The translations under genes and the position numbers were made by a program. Below the pieces are notes generated by a model that saw only the letters and a program-made list of their open reading frames with translations, was not told where the DNA came from and made no database searches. Positions 19,102 through 28,390 of a stretch of DNA of 64,000 nt are shown piece by piece (position 1 is the first letter of the stretch; the number at the start of each line of letters is the position of its first letter). The stretch is from JAUSIF01 sp040901465 (GTDB taxonomy: Bacteria > Pseudomonadota > Alphaproteobacteria > Rhizobiales > Xanthobacteraceae). The stretch is taken from assembly GCA_040901465.1 (NCBI GenBank), contig JBBDYN010000028.1, forward strand, positions 310,001-374,000. Reading direction: 5' to 3'.

Positions 19102-20841
19102 GTGCTCCAGCTTCGCCAGCTTCTCGCCGCACTCGCCGACGTGCGCCGCATTGCAGCGCCCTACTTTTACGGCGAGGACCGCTGGCCGGGCCGATTGCTC
19201 CTCGTCTTGGTCATCGGGCTCGAGCTTTCCATCGTCGCGCTCAACGTCATGTTCAACGCGTGGAACGCGCGCTTCTACAATGCGATCGAACTCAAGGACT
19301 GGGCCTCGTTCCAGACCGAGCTCCTGATCTTCTGCGGCCTCGCGGCGCTCTTCATCGCAGCGGCGGTCTACCAGCTTTACCTTCAGCTCTGGCTGCGCAT
19401 CCGCTGGCGGCAATGGATGACGGAGAAATATCTCGTCCGCTGGCTCTCCCACGGCACGCACTACCGCATGCGTCTCACCGGCGACGTCGCCGACAATCCC
19501 GACCAGCGCATCGCCGAGGACCTTGATCTTTTCGCGGAACGCGCGATCGCGATCGGCATCGGATTCCTCGGCTCCATTGCGACGCTCGTCTCGTTCGCCG
19601 CCATTCTCTGGCGCTTGTCGGGGGAGGCGGCGACGCCGTATCTCGGCAGCGTCCCCGGCTATCTGGTCTGGACGGCGCTTTTTTATTCGGTCGTCGGCAC
19701 CTGGGTCACGCATCTCATCGGCTATCCGCTGGTGCGCCTGAACTTCAATCAGCAGCGTTACGAGGCGGATTTCCGCTATCATCTCGTCCGCATCCGCGAA
19801 AACGGCGAGCAAATTGCGCTACTGGACGGCGAACATGCGGAGCGCGGCGCCCTCGGCGGAAGGTTTGCGACGCTCGTCGCCAATTTCCGCAGCATCATGA
19901 CCGCGCGCAAGCGGCTCATTTCGTTCACCGCGGGGTACGACCAGATCTCGATCATCTTTCCCTTCGTGGTGGTGAGCCCGGCCTATTTCGCCGGCACGAT
20001 TCCGCTCGGCGTGCTGACGCAAACCGCTTCCGCGTTCGGCCAGGTGCAGACCGCCTTCAGCTTCTTCGTCTCAGCCTATGCGCAGCTTGCCGAATGGCGC
20101 GCCGTGACCGAGCGGCTGATCGGCTTCGAGGACTCGATCGCCGCGGCGGAGCGGCTTGAGGCCGGGTCGCAAATCGCGCGCACCGACGATCCGAAGCGCG
20201 CGCTCGCACTCGACGATCTGTTGCTGCGGCTGCCATCAGGCGTTCCGCTCGTCGCGGCCAATGACATCTTCGTCGCCCCCGGCGAGAACGTCCTCGTCAC
20301 CGGCCGGTCCGGCTCCGGCAAGTCCACTTTGTTTCGGGCGATTGCCGGCATCTGGCCGTTCGGCAAAGGGAAGATTGCGATCGGCAGGGGCAAGAAGCTC
20401 CTGGTGCTGCCGCAGCGGCCGTATCTGCCGTTCGGACGGCTAGACCAGGCGCTCGCCTATCCGAGCGCGCCGCGGGATTTCGGAGCGGAGAAACTGGCGG
20501 AGGTTTTGCAGGCAGTTGGACTCGAGAAGCTGATCGAGCGCCTGGACGAGGAAGGGCCGTGGCCGCATGTGCTCTCGCAGGGTGAGCAGCAGCGCGTGTC
20601 GCTCGCGCGCGCAATTCTCGCGAAGCCCGACGTACTCCTGCTCGACGAGGCGACGTCGGCGCTCGACGAGCCGGCCGAGGCCGAACTTTACCGGCTGCTG
20701 CAAGCGCGGCTGCCGAACGCGACCCTGATCTCGATTGGGCACCGCACGACGCTGCATGCGCTCCACGCGCGCCGCCTCGATCTCGCGCCGGAGGGCGGCG
20801 ATGTCTATCGTCTGCGGCCTGCCGCCGCCGCGGTCGCCTGA
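19102..20841 (+). CDS. ABC transporter, SbmA/BacA-type permease fused to ATPase
   Basis: The 579-aa protein has an N-terminal SbmA/BacA-like membrane domain (NVMFNAWNARFYNAIE, RWRQWMTEKYLVRWL, NPDQRIAEDL) and a C-terminal ABC ATPase. The ATPase has Walker A GRSGSGKST, signature LSQGEQQRVSLARAI and Walker B VLLLDEATSALDE. This architecture is shared by YddA and mycobacterial BacA (Rv1819c), which import peptides or cobalamin. Direction and substrate here are unknown. The GTG start at 19102 is preceded by GGAGG. The 297-nt gap before it holds nothing I recognise. Confidence 0.88.
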   Translation: MLQLRQLLAALADVRRIAAPYFYGEDRWPGRLLLVLVIGLELSIVALNVMFNAWNARFYNAIELKDWASFQTELLIFCGLAALFIAAAVYQLYLQLWLRIRWRQWMTEKYLVRWLSHGTHYRMRLTGDVADNPDQRIAEDLDLFAERAIAIGIGFLGSIATLVSFAAILWRLSGEAATPYLGSVPGYLVWTALFYSVVGTWVTHLIGYPLVRLNFNQQRYEADFRYHLVRIRENGEQIALLDGEHAERGALGGRFATLVANFRSIMTARKRLISFTAGYDQISIIFPFVVVSPAYFAGTIPLGVLTQTASAFGQVQTAFSFFVSAYAQLAEWRAVTERLIGFEDSIAAAERLEAGSQIARTDDPKRALALDDLLLRLPSGVPLVAANDIFVAPGENVLVTGRSGSGKSTLFRAIAGIWPFGKGKIAIGRGKKLLVLPQRPYLPFGRLDQALAYPSAPRDFGAEKLAEVLQAVGLEKLIERLDEEGPWPHVLSQGEQQRVSLARAILAKPDVLLLDEATSALDEPAEAELYRLLQARLPNATLISIGHRTTLHALHARRLDLAPEGGDVYRLRPAAAAVA

Positions 20842-20854
20842 ACGGTCGATTTGA

Positions 20855-20969
20855 CGTTCCCCGGCCGAGCCGAGCGAGGCGAGGCGAGAGCCGGGGTCCA
20901 GTTCCGCTGCGCTTGTTGCCCTGGACCCCGGGTCTCGCGCGGCCTTCGTCCGCGCTCGCCCGGGGAACG
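20855..20969. repeat. Palindromic repeat between ABC gene and hisG
   Basis: 115 bp with nested inverted repeats: outer CGTTCCCCGG / CCGGGGAACG and inner CCGGGGTCCAG (20891-20901) / CTGGACCCCGG (20921-20931), all perfect. It lies between convergent genes and may also terminate transcription. Confidence 0.85.
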
Positions 20970-20976
20970 AGGCGCT

Positions 20977-21972
20977 CTAACCCTTGCGGTTGAGCCGCGC
21001 CACGAGCGCGTCATAGAGCGAATTCTCGTTCGCGAACACGAATTCGGGCGAGGCCACCATCACGGTCTCCGCCCCCGCCTCGCGCAGGAAGATCGCAAGC
21101 CCGTGCACGCTCTCCGGCGGGCAGAGCAACGTCAGCATCCCGGACGAGGTCGGTCCGCCGAGCGGCGCCAGCACCCCGAACCTGCCGCTGGCCTCGGCGA
21201 CGAGCTCCGCGTCGGCGGCTTTGAAACGGGTGCGCACCTCGCGCATCGTGCGCGCGCGCCGCTCCGCGGCCACGCGGTCGAGCAACGCGCGGGCGGCCGC
21301 GCGCTCGTCGTCGCCCCAGTACGCCGCGAGCGAGGCCACGAGATTCGCCTGCGAGCGCAGCATGATCCCGTCGTCGATGACTTTCAGCCCGTTTGCGGCG
21401 AGTGTCGCGCCTGACGTGGTGATGTCGACGATCAGTTCCGCGGCGCCCGTCGCCGGCGCGCCTTCGGTGGCGCCCAGGCTTTCCACGATGCGGTAATCGG
21501 CGATGCCGTGCCGCGCGAAGAACGTGCGCGTCAGATTCACGTATTTGGTCGCGACCCGCATGCGCCGGTCGTGCTTGGCGTGAAACGCCGTCGCCACGTC
21601 ATCGAGGTCGTGCATGGTGCGCACGTCGATCCATGCCTGTGGCACGGCGACCACGACGTTCGCCTGGCCGAAGCCGAGTCCGTCGATGAGCAACACACGC
21701 TGATCTGCGTCCGCGATCATTTCCCGCACCAGATCCTCGCCGGTGACGCCCAAGTGAATTGTCCCTTGCGCGAGGTTGTTCGTGATTTCGGCCGCCGACA
21801 AATATGCGACTTCGACGCCCGGCAATTCGGAAATCGTGCCGCGATAATCGCGCCCGCCGCGCGGCTGCACGAGCGACATGCCCGCGCGTCCGAAGAACGC
21901 GTGCGCGTTTTCCATCAGCCGCCCCTTGGACGGAACGCCCAACAGAAGCGTTTTGACCGGGAGGGTGCTCAT
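20977..21972 (-). CDS. hisG: ATP phosphoribosyltransferase HisG
   Basis: First step of histidine biosynthesis: ATP plus PRPP to phosphoribosyl-ATP. The 331-aa protein has LLLGVPSKGRLMENA at the N-terminus and AELIVDITTSGATLAANGLKVID for PRPP binding. It then has an extra C-terminal part longer than the about 210 aa of the short HisG form, as I recall for rhizobial enzymes. The ATGA overlap with hisZ fixes the start at 21972. Together with hisZ it forms the hetero-oligomeric enzyme. Last gene of the hisS-hisZ-hisG unit. Confidence 0.93.
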   Translation of the reverse strand: MSTLPVKTLLLGVPSKGRLMENAHAFFGRAGMSLVQPRGGRDYRGTISELPGVEVAYLSAAEITNNLAQGTIHLGVTGEDLVREMIADADQRVLLIDGLGFGQANVVVAVPQAWIDVRTMHDLDDVATAFHAKHDRRMRVATKYVNLTRTFFARHGIADYRIVESLGATEGAPATGAAELIVDITTSGATLAANGLKVIDDGIMLRSQANLVASLAAYWGDDERAAARALLDRVAAERRARTMREVRTRFKAADAELVAEASGRFGVLAPLGGPTSSGMLTLLCPPESVHGLAIFLREAGAETVMVASPEFVFANENSLYDALVARLNRKG

Positions 21973-23108
21973 GCCACACCCCCCGCTTGTTCCAGCTCGC
22001 TGATCCACGCTGCAAAGCCCACCGCCGGCACCGGCTCGCTCGCGCCGAGCACCGTCAGCAATTGGTCGTAGCGGCCGCCGGCGGCGATCGGCCATTTCAC
22101 CCGGCCGCCCGTGTCGTGCAGCTCGAACACCATGCCGGTGTAGTAGTCGAGCGGCCGGCCGAACGCGCTCGCGAAGCGGATCGAGCGCACGTCGACGCCG
22201 CCGGCGGCGATGAAGCCGGTGCGCTGCTCGAAAGTCTCGAGCGTGGCCTCGAGATCGAGCTTGGCTTCGGCGGCGAGCGCGCGCAGCGCCGCGAGTGCCT
22301 CGTCCGGATCGCCTTCGATGTCGAGATAGCGCTCGAGCACCGCCGAGGTCTCCGGCGCAAGGCCGCTGGTGGCGCCGAGCGAAGCCTGTTCGAGAAATCG
22401 CTCGGCGATTTCCGCGACCGTGCGCCCGCCGACAGTGGAAATGCCTGCGATCGATAGCAGATCGGTGACGAACGCCCGCGCCGCCGCCGGGTCGGAGCCC
22501 TGCAAGGCCGCGAGCACGCCCGCCTGCTCAAGCCCTGCGCTTGGCCCGCTTTTGAGCGTCGAAAGGTCCGCCTCCAGCGTCCCCGTGCGATTGAAATCCT
22601 TCAAGAGCCGCCGCTGCCACACCGGCGGCAGATTGAGCGCCGCGATCAGCGCCGAGAACAGGCTCACGTCGCCCATGCGGATCGTCGGCGCGGCGCAGCC
22701 ATAGTGCTTGGCGGATTCCAGCGCGAGCGCGACGCATTCCGCGTCCGCAGCCGCGCGGTCCACGCGGCCGAGCGACTCGATCCCGGCCTGCAGATATTCG
22801 CCGGAGCCGCCGCCCTGGTCGCGGAACACCGGGCCGAGATAGCAATAACCCGCCGGTGCCGCGCCGCCGTTTGCAATGTGCGCGAGGCAAACCGGAATCG
22901 TGAGATCAGGCCGCAGGCACAGTTCCTCGCCCGCGGCGTTCTCGGTGAGAAACAGGCGGTGGGCGAGCTCCTCGCCGGAGAGCTCGAAGAACGCGTCCGC
23001 CGGCTGCAGCACCGGCGGCTCCACGCGCAAATATCCGGCGCGCTCGTAGAGGTCTACGAGCCCGTTCGCGCGGCCGTTGCGCGCTCGCAGGTCGGAAGCG
23101 CCGGTCAT
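21969..23108 (-). CDS. hisZ: ATP phosphoribosyltransferase regulatory subunit HisZ
   Basis: The 379-aa HisRS-like protein without aminoacylation function binds HisG and mediates histidine feedback. It shows class II synthetase-like motifs LCLRPDLTIPVCL (motif 2 region), GYCYLGPVFRDQ and the C-terminal YYTGMVFELHD...GGRYDQLLTVLG. The usual HisRS anticodon-binding domain is absent, which fits HisZ. It overlaps hisG by 4 nt. Confidence 0.92.
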   Translation of the reverse strand: MTGASDLRARNGRANGLVDLYERAGYLRVEPPVLQPADAFFELSGEELAHRLFLTENAAGEELCLRPDLTIPVCLAHIANGGAAPAGYCYLGPVFRDQGGGSGEYLQAGIESLGRVDRAAADAECVALALESAKHYGCAAPTIRMGDVSLFSALIAALNLPPVWQRRLLKDFNRTGTLEADLSTLKSGPSAGLEQAGVLAALQGSDPAAARAFVTDLLSIAGISTVGGRTVAEIAERFLEQASLGATSGLAPETSAVLERYLDIEGDPDEALAALRALAAEAKLDLEATLETFEQRTGFIAAGGVDVRSIRFASAFGRPLDYYTGMVFELHDTGGRVKWPIAAGGRYDQLLTVLGASEPVPAVGFAAWISELEQAGGVA

Positions 23109-23207
23109 CGGATTCTGGTCCTAGTTGCGCGGCCTTTTAGCAGGGCCGAACGCCGCCCGCCATGCCGATCCGACAAGGCGCAAACAATCAGATTCTCCGC
23201 CAAGTTC

Positions 23208-23293
23208 GTCATGGCTGGGCTTGTCCCGGCCATCCACGTCTTAGACTCGCCTCGCGCAAAGACGTGGATGCCCGGCACAGGACCGGGCATGAC
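23208..23293. repeat. Palindromic repeat between hisS and hisZ
   Basis: Starts GTCATGGC and ends GGGCATGAC, with perfect inner arms CATCCACGTCTT (23231-23242) and AAGACGTGGATG (23259-23270). This is a second sequence family of GTCAT-ended palindromes in the window. It lies in the 222-nt gap between hisS and hisZ. Confidence 0.8.
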
Positions 23294-23330
23294 GAGTTCT
23301 ATCCTACCGGTTTGCCCTTGGCCGCGCGGC

Positions 23331-24968
23331 CTACTTGATCCCGTGCCGCAGCAGCACCCTGTGTACCGCGTCCACGAATTCGCTCTCCGGCACGGAAAAC
23401 TGCGCCGGCCGCCCTTCGCGCCATTCCTTGTTCGAGGAAATTTCTTCCGCCGCCTTGGCGCCGAGGATCAGGTCCTTGATCTGCACTTCGCCTTTCGCCT
23501 TCTCGTCAGGTCCCTGGATGATGACGCACGGCGAATTGCGCTTGTCGGCGTATTTCAGTTGCGGGCCCATCTTGCCGGGGCCGAGATAGAGCTCGGCGCG
23601 GATGCCTGCGTCGCGCAGCTGCTTCACCATTTTCTGGTAGTCGGCGATGCGGCCTTGATCGAACACGGTGACGACCACCGGGCCTACCTCGGCTTTCGTG
23701 TCGATCTTGCCGAGGTGCTGCAGCGCCGCCATGAGCCGCGAGACGCCGATGGAAAATCCCGTCGCCGGCACCGGCTCGCCGCGGAAACGCGCGACCAATC
23801 CGTCATAGCGCCCGCCGCCCCCGACCGAGCCGAAGCGCACGGGATTTCCTTTTTCGTCCTTTACTTCGAATGTGAGCTCGGCCTCGTAGACCGGGCCGGT
23901 GTAGTACTCGAGCCCGCGCACAACCGATGAGCTTATTTGAAATCGTTTCGATCCATAGCCGGCAGCGCGAACAAGTGAGCTCATCGCAGACAGTTCTTGT
24001 AATCCCTCTTGGCCAATGCGGCTGTTCGACAGAAGATTGCTCCACTTTTTAATCAGCGCGGAGTTATCAAGATAAACATTTCCGCCCTCAAATCGTTGAT
24101 TCTTGTCCGGCTCCAAATATTGAATTTCGTCATCAGACAAGTGGCTGCGAGGCTGCCCGACTGGCCTCCAAACGGGCATCAATGTATCCGATCCGGGCAA
24201 TATTTTCGTCTCTTGATAATGAAGTGGCGCAGCAAACCACACGAGCGATTCAATTTTTTCAGAACTGAGCCCCGCGCCCCCTGTGAAATCGCCGCTCTCG
24301 TCCTTCCTGCCAGGTCCCAACAGAGCACGCACGCCCCCGATTCCAAGGCGATCAAGCTTGTCGATTGCCCGCAACACCGTTAGACGCTTTCCAGCGTTCT
24401 CTGCACCGCCAAGCCCAATCGACTCCATCACCCCGTCAAGCACCTTCCGATTGTTCACCTTGATCACGTAATCGCCGCGCTTGATCCCGAGCGCTTCCAG
24501 CGTATCCGCCGCGAGCATGCACATCTCGGCGTCCGCGGCGACCGACGCCGCGCCCACCGTGTCCGCGTCGAATTGCATGAACTGGCGATAGCGTCCCGGC
24601 CCCGGCTTCTCGTTGCGAAACACCCAGCCCTCGCGATAGCTGCGATAGGGCTTCGGCAGTCGGTCGAAATTCTCCGCGACGTAACGCGCTAGCGGCGCCG
24701 TCAGGTCGTAGCGCAGCGAGAGCCACTGCTCGTCGTCGTCCTGGAACGAAAAAACGCCTTCGTTCGGCCGGTCCTGGTCGGGCAGGAACTTGCCGAGCGC
24801 CTCCGTGTATTCGATCGCCGGCGTCTCCACCGCCTCGAACCCGTAGCGCTCGAACACCGCGCGGATTTTTTCCAGCATCGCGCGCGTGGCGGCGAGCTCC
24901 GCGGGCCCGCGGTCGGCGAGCCCCCGCGGCAGCCGCGGCTTGATCTTGCTCTTGGAATCTTTGCTCAT
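23331..24968 (-). CDS. hisS: Histidyl-tRNA synthetase, with atypical central segment
   Basis: Charges tRNA-His. Class II motifs are visible: SLRYDLTAPLARYVAEN (motif 2 start), the HisA block VVRGLEYYTGPVYEAEL and motif 3 GGGGRYDGLVARF...GFSIGVSRL. At 545 aa it is longer than the alphaproteobacterial enzymes I remember (about 500). The extra length lies in a central stretch between GGAGL and SRIGQEGLQEL. The DNA from about 23935 to 24455 (residues about 171-344) is much less GC-rich than the flanks; for example 24061-24120 has 24 G+C of 60. The reading frame is intact, so this looks like a mosaic gene rather than a damaged one. Confidence 0.95.
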   Translation of the reverse strand: MSKDSKSKIKPRLPRGLADRGPAELAATRAMLEKIRAVFERYGFEAVETPAIEYTEALGKFLPDQDRPNEGVFSFQDDDEQWLSLRYDLTAPLARYVAENFDRLPKPYRSYREGWVFRNEKPGPGRYRQFMQFDADTVGAASVAADAEMCMLAADTLEALGIKRGDYVIKVNNRKVLDGVMESIGLGGAENAGKRLTVLRAIDKLDRLGIGGVRALLGPGRKDESGDFTGGAGLSSEKIESLVWFAAPLHYQETKILPGSDTLMPVWRPVGQPRSHLSDDEIQYLEPDKNQRFEGGNVYLDNSALIKKWSNLLSNSRIGQEGLQELSAMSSLVRAAGYGSKRFQISSSVVRGLEYYTGPVYEAELTFEVKDEKGNPVRFGSVGGGGRYDGLVARFRGEPVPATGFSIGVSRLMAALQHLGKIDTKAEVGPVVVTVFDQGRIADYQKMVKQLRDAGIRAELYLGPGKMGPQLKYADKRNSPCVIIQGPDEKAKGEVQIKDLILGAKAAEEISSNKEWREGRPAQFSVPESEFVDAVHRVLLRHGIK

Positions 24969-25025
24969 GTCGCGGCGGGTCTAGACGAGGGCAGGGAAGG
25001 CGGCAAGCGCGCCATGCACGAAGAT

Positions 25026-25164
25026 GTCATCCCGGCCGAGCGCGCCCGCGACGGCGGGCGAGCGAGAGCCGGGATCCAGGAACACCGTACGTGCAAAATC
25101 TCGTCCACAGTGTTCCTGGATCCCGGGTCTCGCGACGCGTTCCGCGTCGCTCGCCCAGGATGAC
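25026..25164. repeat. Long palindromic repeat upstream of hisS
   Basis: Ends GTCATCC / GGATGAC with 9 of 10 matches over the outer arms, and a perfect 17-bp inner inverted repeat at 25069-25085 and 25110-25126. 139 bp in total, between hisS and the sigma-54 regulator gene; it fills most of that 234-nt gap. Confidence 0.85.
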
Positions 25165-25202
25165 AGGGAAAGGCTTGCCCAAGGCTCGGCTAGGGAAGCA
25201 TC

Positions 25203-26603
25203 TCAGGCCGTCCCGCGCCCCTGCGACCACGTCTGCCGCTTGCGATAGATCGTGGACGGGCTGATCTCAAGCGCCGACGCCGCCTTGAGCGTATTGCCGT
25301 CGAAGGCGGCGAGCGCCTGCTCGATGATGCGCTGCTCCTGCCGCCAGAACGGATCGATGGACGGGCTGTCCATGCGGGGCGCCGGCCCGGTGTCGCGTGC
25401 CGCCTCGTGCGCGGACGAGAGCGCCAGCATCTCCGCGCTCACCACTTCTCCGTCGTGCAGCACCACCACGCGCCGAATCACGTTTTGCAGTTCGCGCACA
25501 TTGCCCGGCCACGCATGCGCCTTGAGCGCGGCCTCGGCATCGGCGGAAAATCCGCGGAAGTGCCGGCCTTCCTCCTCGGCGCAGCGCGCGAGGAAAATCC
25601 GTGCGAGCAGCGCCACGTCGCCCGCGCGCTCGCGCAGCGCCGGAAGGTGCAGAGGCAATACGTGCAGGCGGTAAAATAGATCCTCGCGGAACCGCCCCGC
25701 CTCGATTTCACGCGCCGGCTCGCGGTTGGTGGCGCAGACGAAGCGCACGTCCACGTGCCTGAGCCGCGTGTCGCCGACACGCCGCACCGTGCCCGTCTGC
25801 GCGAAGCGAAGGAGCTTCGCCTGCAGCGCGAGGTCCATCTCGCAAATTTCGTCGAGGAACAGCGTGCCGCCGTGCGCGAGCTCCGCCGCGCCCGGCCGCT
25901 CCTCGTACGCGCCGGTGAAGGCGCCCTTTACGTGACCGAAGACTTCGCTCTCCATCAGCTCCTTCGGGATCGCGCTGCAATTGATAGCGATGAAGGGCGC
26001 CTGCGCGCGGCCCGAACAGGCGTGGATCGCCTCGGCGCACACTTCTTTACCCGTTCCGCTTTCACCGGTGACGAACACCGGCGCCTTCGACGGCGCGATG
26101 CGCTTGATCTGCTCGTAAAGCGCGCGCATGGCGGGCGAGCCGCCGATGAAATGTTGAAATCCTGCTTCGCCGATTTCCAACTCCGGCGCGGGTCCGGGCA
26201 CGATGCTTGGCGAGGGCTCTGTGAGCCGGCCGAGCAAACGGCGCGCGAGTTCTGCCGGCTGATAGGGCTTCACCAGGAAATCGTCGGCGCCCGCGCGCAT
26301 TGCCTCGACCGCGCTCGAGACCGAGCCCCGGCCGCTCGTGGCCACGATCGGGCCGGCGAGCCCGGCGCGGCGCAATGCCGCGATCGTGTCCGCGGCAGCG
26401 GCAAGGTCGAGGGAAACCGCGGCCCCCGCGAACGTCATTCCGCGCAGAAGCGCCTCGGCCTCGGCAAGGTCCGCCGTCTCGCGCACGATCACTTCGTGCG
26501 AGACCGACGAATTCATCGCCGCCGCAAGCAGGCGGCGAGCGACCGGATCATCGTCGACGACAAGAACGCGTACGGGCTCTGGCGAGCCTCTTGTACCAAC
26601 CAT
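25203..26603 (-). CDS. Sigma-54-dependent response regulator (NtrC family), orphan
   Basis: The 466-aa activator has a receiver domain (VLVVDDDP at 13-20, presumed phospho-Asp66, Lys112), an AAA+ domain with Walker A GESGTGKE (180-187), the sigma-54-contact motif GAFTGA (227-232) and Walker B TLFLDE, and a Fis-type HTH at the end (NTLKAASALEISPSTIYRKRQ). The receiver is unusual: after the phospho-Asp the normal MPxMDG loop is replaced by LAAAADT, so phosphorylation control is uncertain. No histidine kinase gene is adjacent. Divergent from the aminotransferase gene. Confidence 0.92.
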   Translation of the reverse strand: MVGTRGSPEPVRVLVVDDDPVARRLLAAAMNSSVSHEVIVRETADLAEAEALLRGMTFAGAAVSLDLAAAADTIAALRRAGLAGPIVATSGRGSVSSAVEAMRAGADDFLVKPYQPAELARRLLGRLTEPSPSIVPGPAPELEIGEAGFQHFIGGSPAMRALYEQIKRIAPSKAPVFVTGESGTGKEVCAEAIHACSGRAQAPFIAINCSAIPKELMESEVFGHVKGAFTGAYEERPGAAELAHGGTLFLDEICEMDLALQAKLLRFAQTGTVRRVGDTRLRHVDVRFVCATNREPAREIEAGRFREDLFYRLHVLPLHLPALRERAGDVALLARIFLARCAEEEGRHFRGFSADAEAALKAHAWPGNVRELQNVIRRVVVLHDGEVVSAEMLALSSAHEAARDTGPAPRMDSPSIDPFWRQEQRIIEQALAAFDGNTLKAASALEISPSTIYRKRQTWSQGRGTA

Positions 26604-26809
26604 GGCCGGGCGACCCCTCGACGCGGACTGGCAACAGGTGAGGGGCGCGGCTCCGGCGCCCCAGAGCCCGGATCATGGCCCACCAGGGTAAACAAACCTT
26701 TTATTCGGCAGACACTTAAGACGCGCATGACGGAACTGTGCGTGGACCGATTGTGACGCCGCCGCCGCCTGTTAGGCTGCACAGGAATTTTCCCGGGGGA
26801 TGACTTCAC

Positions 26810-28162
26810 ATGTCGCGCGCCGAGACCACGCTGCGAGACTTCGACGTGCTCGCACCCAACGATCTCGACGCCTATTGGCTGCCGTTCACGCCGAACCGCG
26901 CCTTCAAGAAGCGCCCGCGCCTCGTCGTGCGCGCGAAGGACATGCACTATTACAAGCCCGACGGCCGCGCCGTGCTCGACGGCGCCGCCGGCATGTGGTG
27001 CTGCAACGCCGGCCACGCGCGCGAGCCGATCGTCAAGGCGATCCAGCGCGCCGCAGCCGAGCTCGACTACGCGCCGCCCTTTCAGTTTGCGCACCCGCAG
27101 GCGTTCACGCTCGCAACCCGTATCGCCGCGCTCGCGCCCGGCGACCTCGACCACGTCTTCTTCTGCAATTCAGGTTCCGAGGCGGTCGACACGGCGCTCA
27201 AGATCGCGCTCGCCTATCACAACGCACGCGGGGAGGGCGGCCGCACGCGCCTGATCGGCCGCGAGCGCGGCTACCATGGCGCCGGCTTCGGCGGCATTTC
27301 CGTCGGCGGCATCGTCAGCAACCGCAGGCAGTTCGGCAACATGCTGACGGGCGTCGACCACCTGCCACACACCTATGATCGCGAGAAGCAGGCGTTCTCC
27401 AAGGGCGAGCCCGCGTGGGGCGCGCATTTGGCCGACGAATTGGAGCGCATCGTCGCGCTGCACGACGCGTCCACGGTCGCGGCGGTGATCGTCGAGCCGA
27501 TGGCTGGCTCCACTGGCGTCCTGCCCGCGCCCAAAGGCTATCTCGAGCGCCTGCGCGCGATCTGCGACAAATACGGCCTGCTCTTGATCTTCGACGAGGT
27601 GATCACGGGCTACGGCCGGCTCGGCTTCGCTTTCGCCGCCGAACGCTACGGCGTCGTGCCGGACATGATCACCTTCGCCAAGGGCGTCACCTCCGGCACG
27701 GTTCCCATGGGCGGCACGATCGTGCGGAGGGGCATCCATGACGCCTTCATGCGCGGGCCCGAGCATGTCATCGAATTGTTCCACGGCTATACCTATTCCG
27801 CGCACCCGCTTGCGGTCGCCGCCGGCCTCGCCACCCTCGACCTCTATCGCGACGAGAACCTGTTTGAGCGCGCCCGCAAGCTGGAACCGAAATGGGCCGA
27901 CGCCGCCATGGGCCTGAAGGGCCTGCCCGGCGTTCTCGATATCCGCACGATCGGCCTCACCTGCGGCATCGATCTCGCCTCGCGCCCCGATGCCTTCGGC
28001 AAGCGAGCCTATGAGGCCATGGAGCACGCCTTCCACGAGGAAGACGTGATGATCCGCTCGCTCGGCGAGACGCTCGTACTGACGCCGCCCTTGGTGATCT
28101 CCGAGCAGCAGATCGGCCAGCTCTTCGACAAGGTCGCCGGCCTGATCCGCGCCACAGCCTGA
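26810..28162 (+). CDS. Class III omega-aminotransferase (pyruvate-dependent)
   Basis: The 450-aa PLP enzyme begins with the omega-amino acid:pyruvate aminotransferase signature (DAYWLPFTPNRAFKKRPRL). Class III features are CNSGSEAVDTALKIAL (phosphate binding), LLIFDEVITGYGRLG (Asp to the pyridine N) and ITFAKGVTSG (Schiff-base Lys). It probably transfers the amino group of beta-alanine or another omega-amino acid to pyruvate. It is divergent from the sigma-54 regulator and may be its target. The start at 26810 follows a GGGGGA. Confidence 0.9.
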   Translation: MSRAETTLRDFDVLAPNDLDAYWLPFTPNRAFKKRPRLVVRAKDMHYYKPDGRAVLDGAAGMWCCNAGHAREPIVKAIQRAAAELDYAPPFQFAHPQAFTLATRIAALAPGDLDHVFFCNSGSEAVDTALKIALAYHNARGEGGRTRLIGRERGYHGAGFGGISVGGIVSNRRQFGNMLTGVDHLPHTYDREKQAFSKGEPAWGAHLADELERIVALHDASTVAAVIVEPMAGSTGVLPAPKGYLERLRAICDKYGLLLIFDEVITGYGRLGFAFAAERYGVVPDMITFAKGVTSGTVPMGGTIVRRGIHDAFMRGPEHVIELFHGYTYSAHPLAVAAGLATLDLYRDENLFERARKLEPKWADAAMGLKGLPGVLDIRTIGLTCGIDLASRPDAFGKRAYEAMEHAFHEEDVMIRSLGETLVLTPPLVISEQQIGQLFDKVAGLIRATA

Positions 28163-28171
28163 ACCAACCTT

Positions 28172-28246
28172 GTCATCACTGGGCCGCGCAGCATCGACCG
28201 CTCTCGCGCTACGCGCGTTCGGGGGACGCTGTGGCCCGGTGATGAC
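28172..28246. repeat. Palindromic repeat after the aminotransferase gene
   Basis: Terminal arms GTCATCACTGGGCC (28172-28185) and GGCCCGGTGATGAC (28233-28246), 13 of 14 paired. 75 bp in the 228-nt gap before the EAL gene. Confidence 0.8.
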
Positions 28247-28390
28247 CGTGGGAAACATTCAAACTGGGATACCGCCAAATATTTTTGTCTGCTTCCGCCC
28301 GAATCCCGCTCCCGCTATGGTGGGCGCGGGCGATTCGTGAGACTCTGGGCCGGGAAGTAGGGCGTCGCGGGGTCGCGCCGCCTGACGCGG

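Noticed and set aside
23935..24455. Frameshift or pseudogene in hisS
   Set aside because: The frame is open throughout and class II motifs are complete on both sides; only composition and length are unusual.
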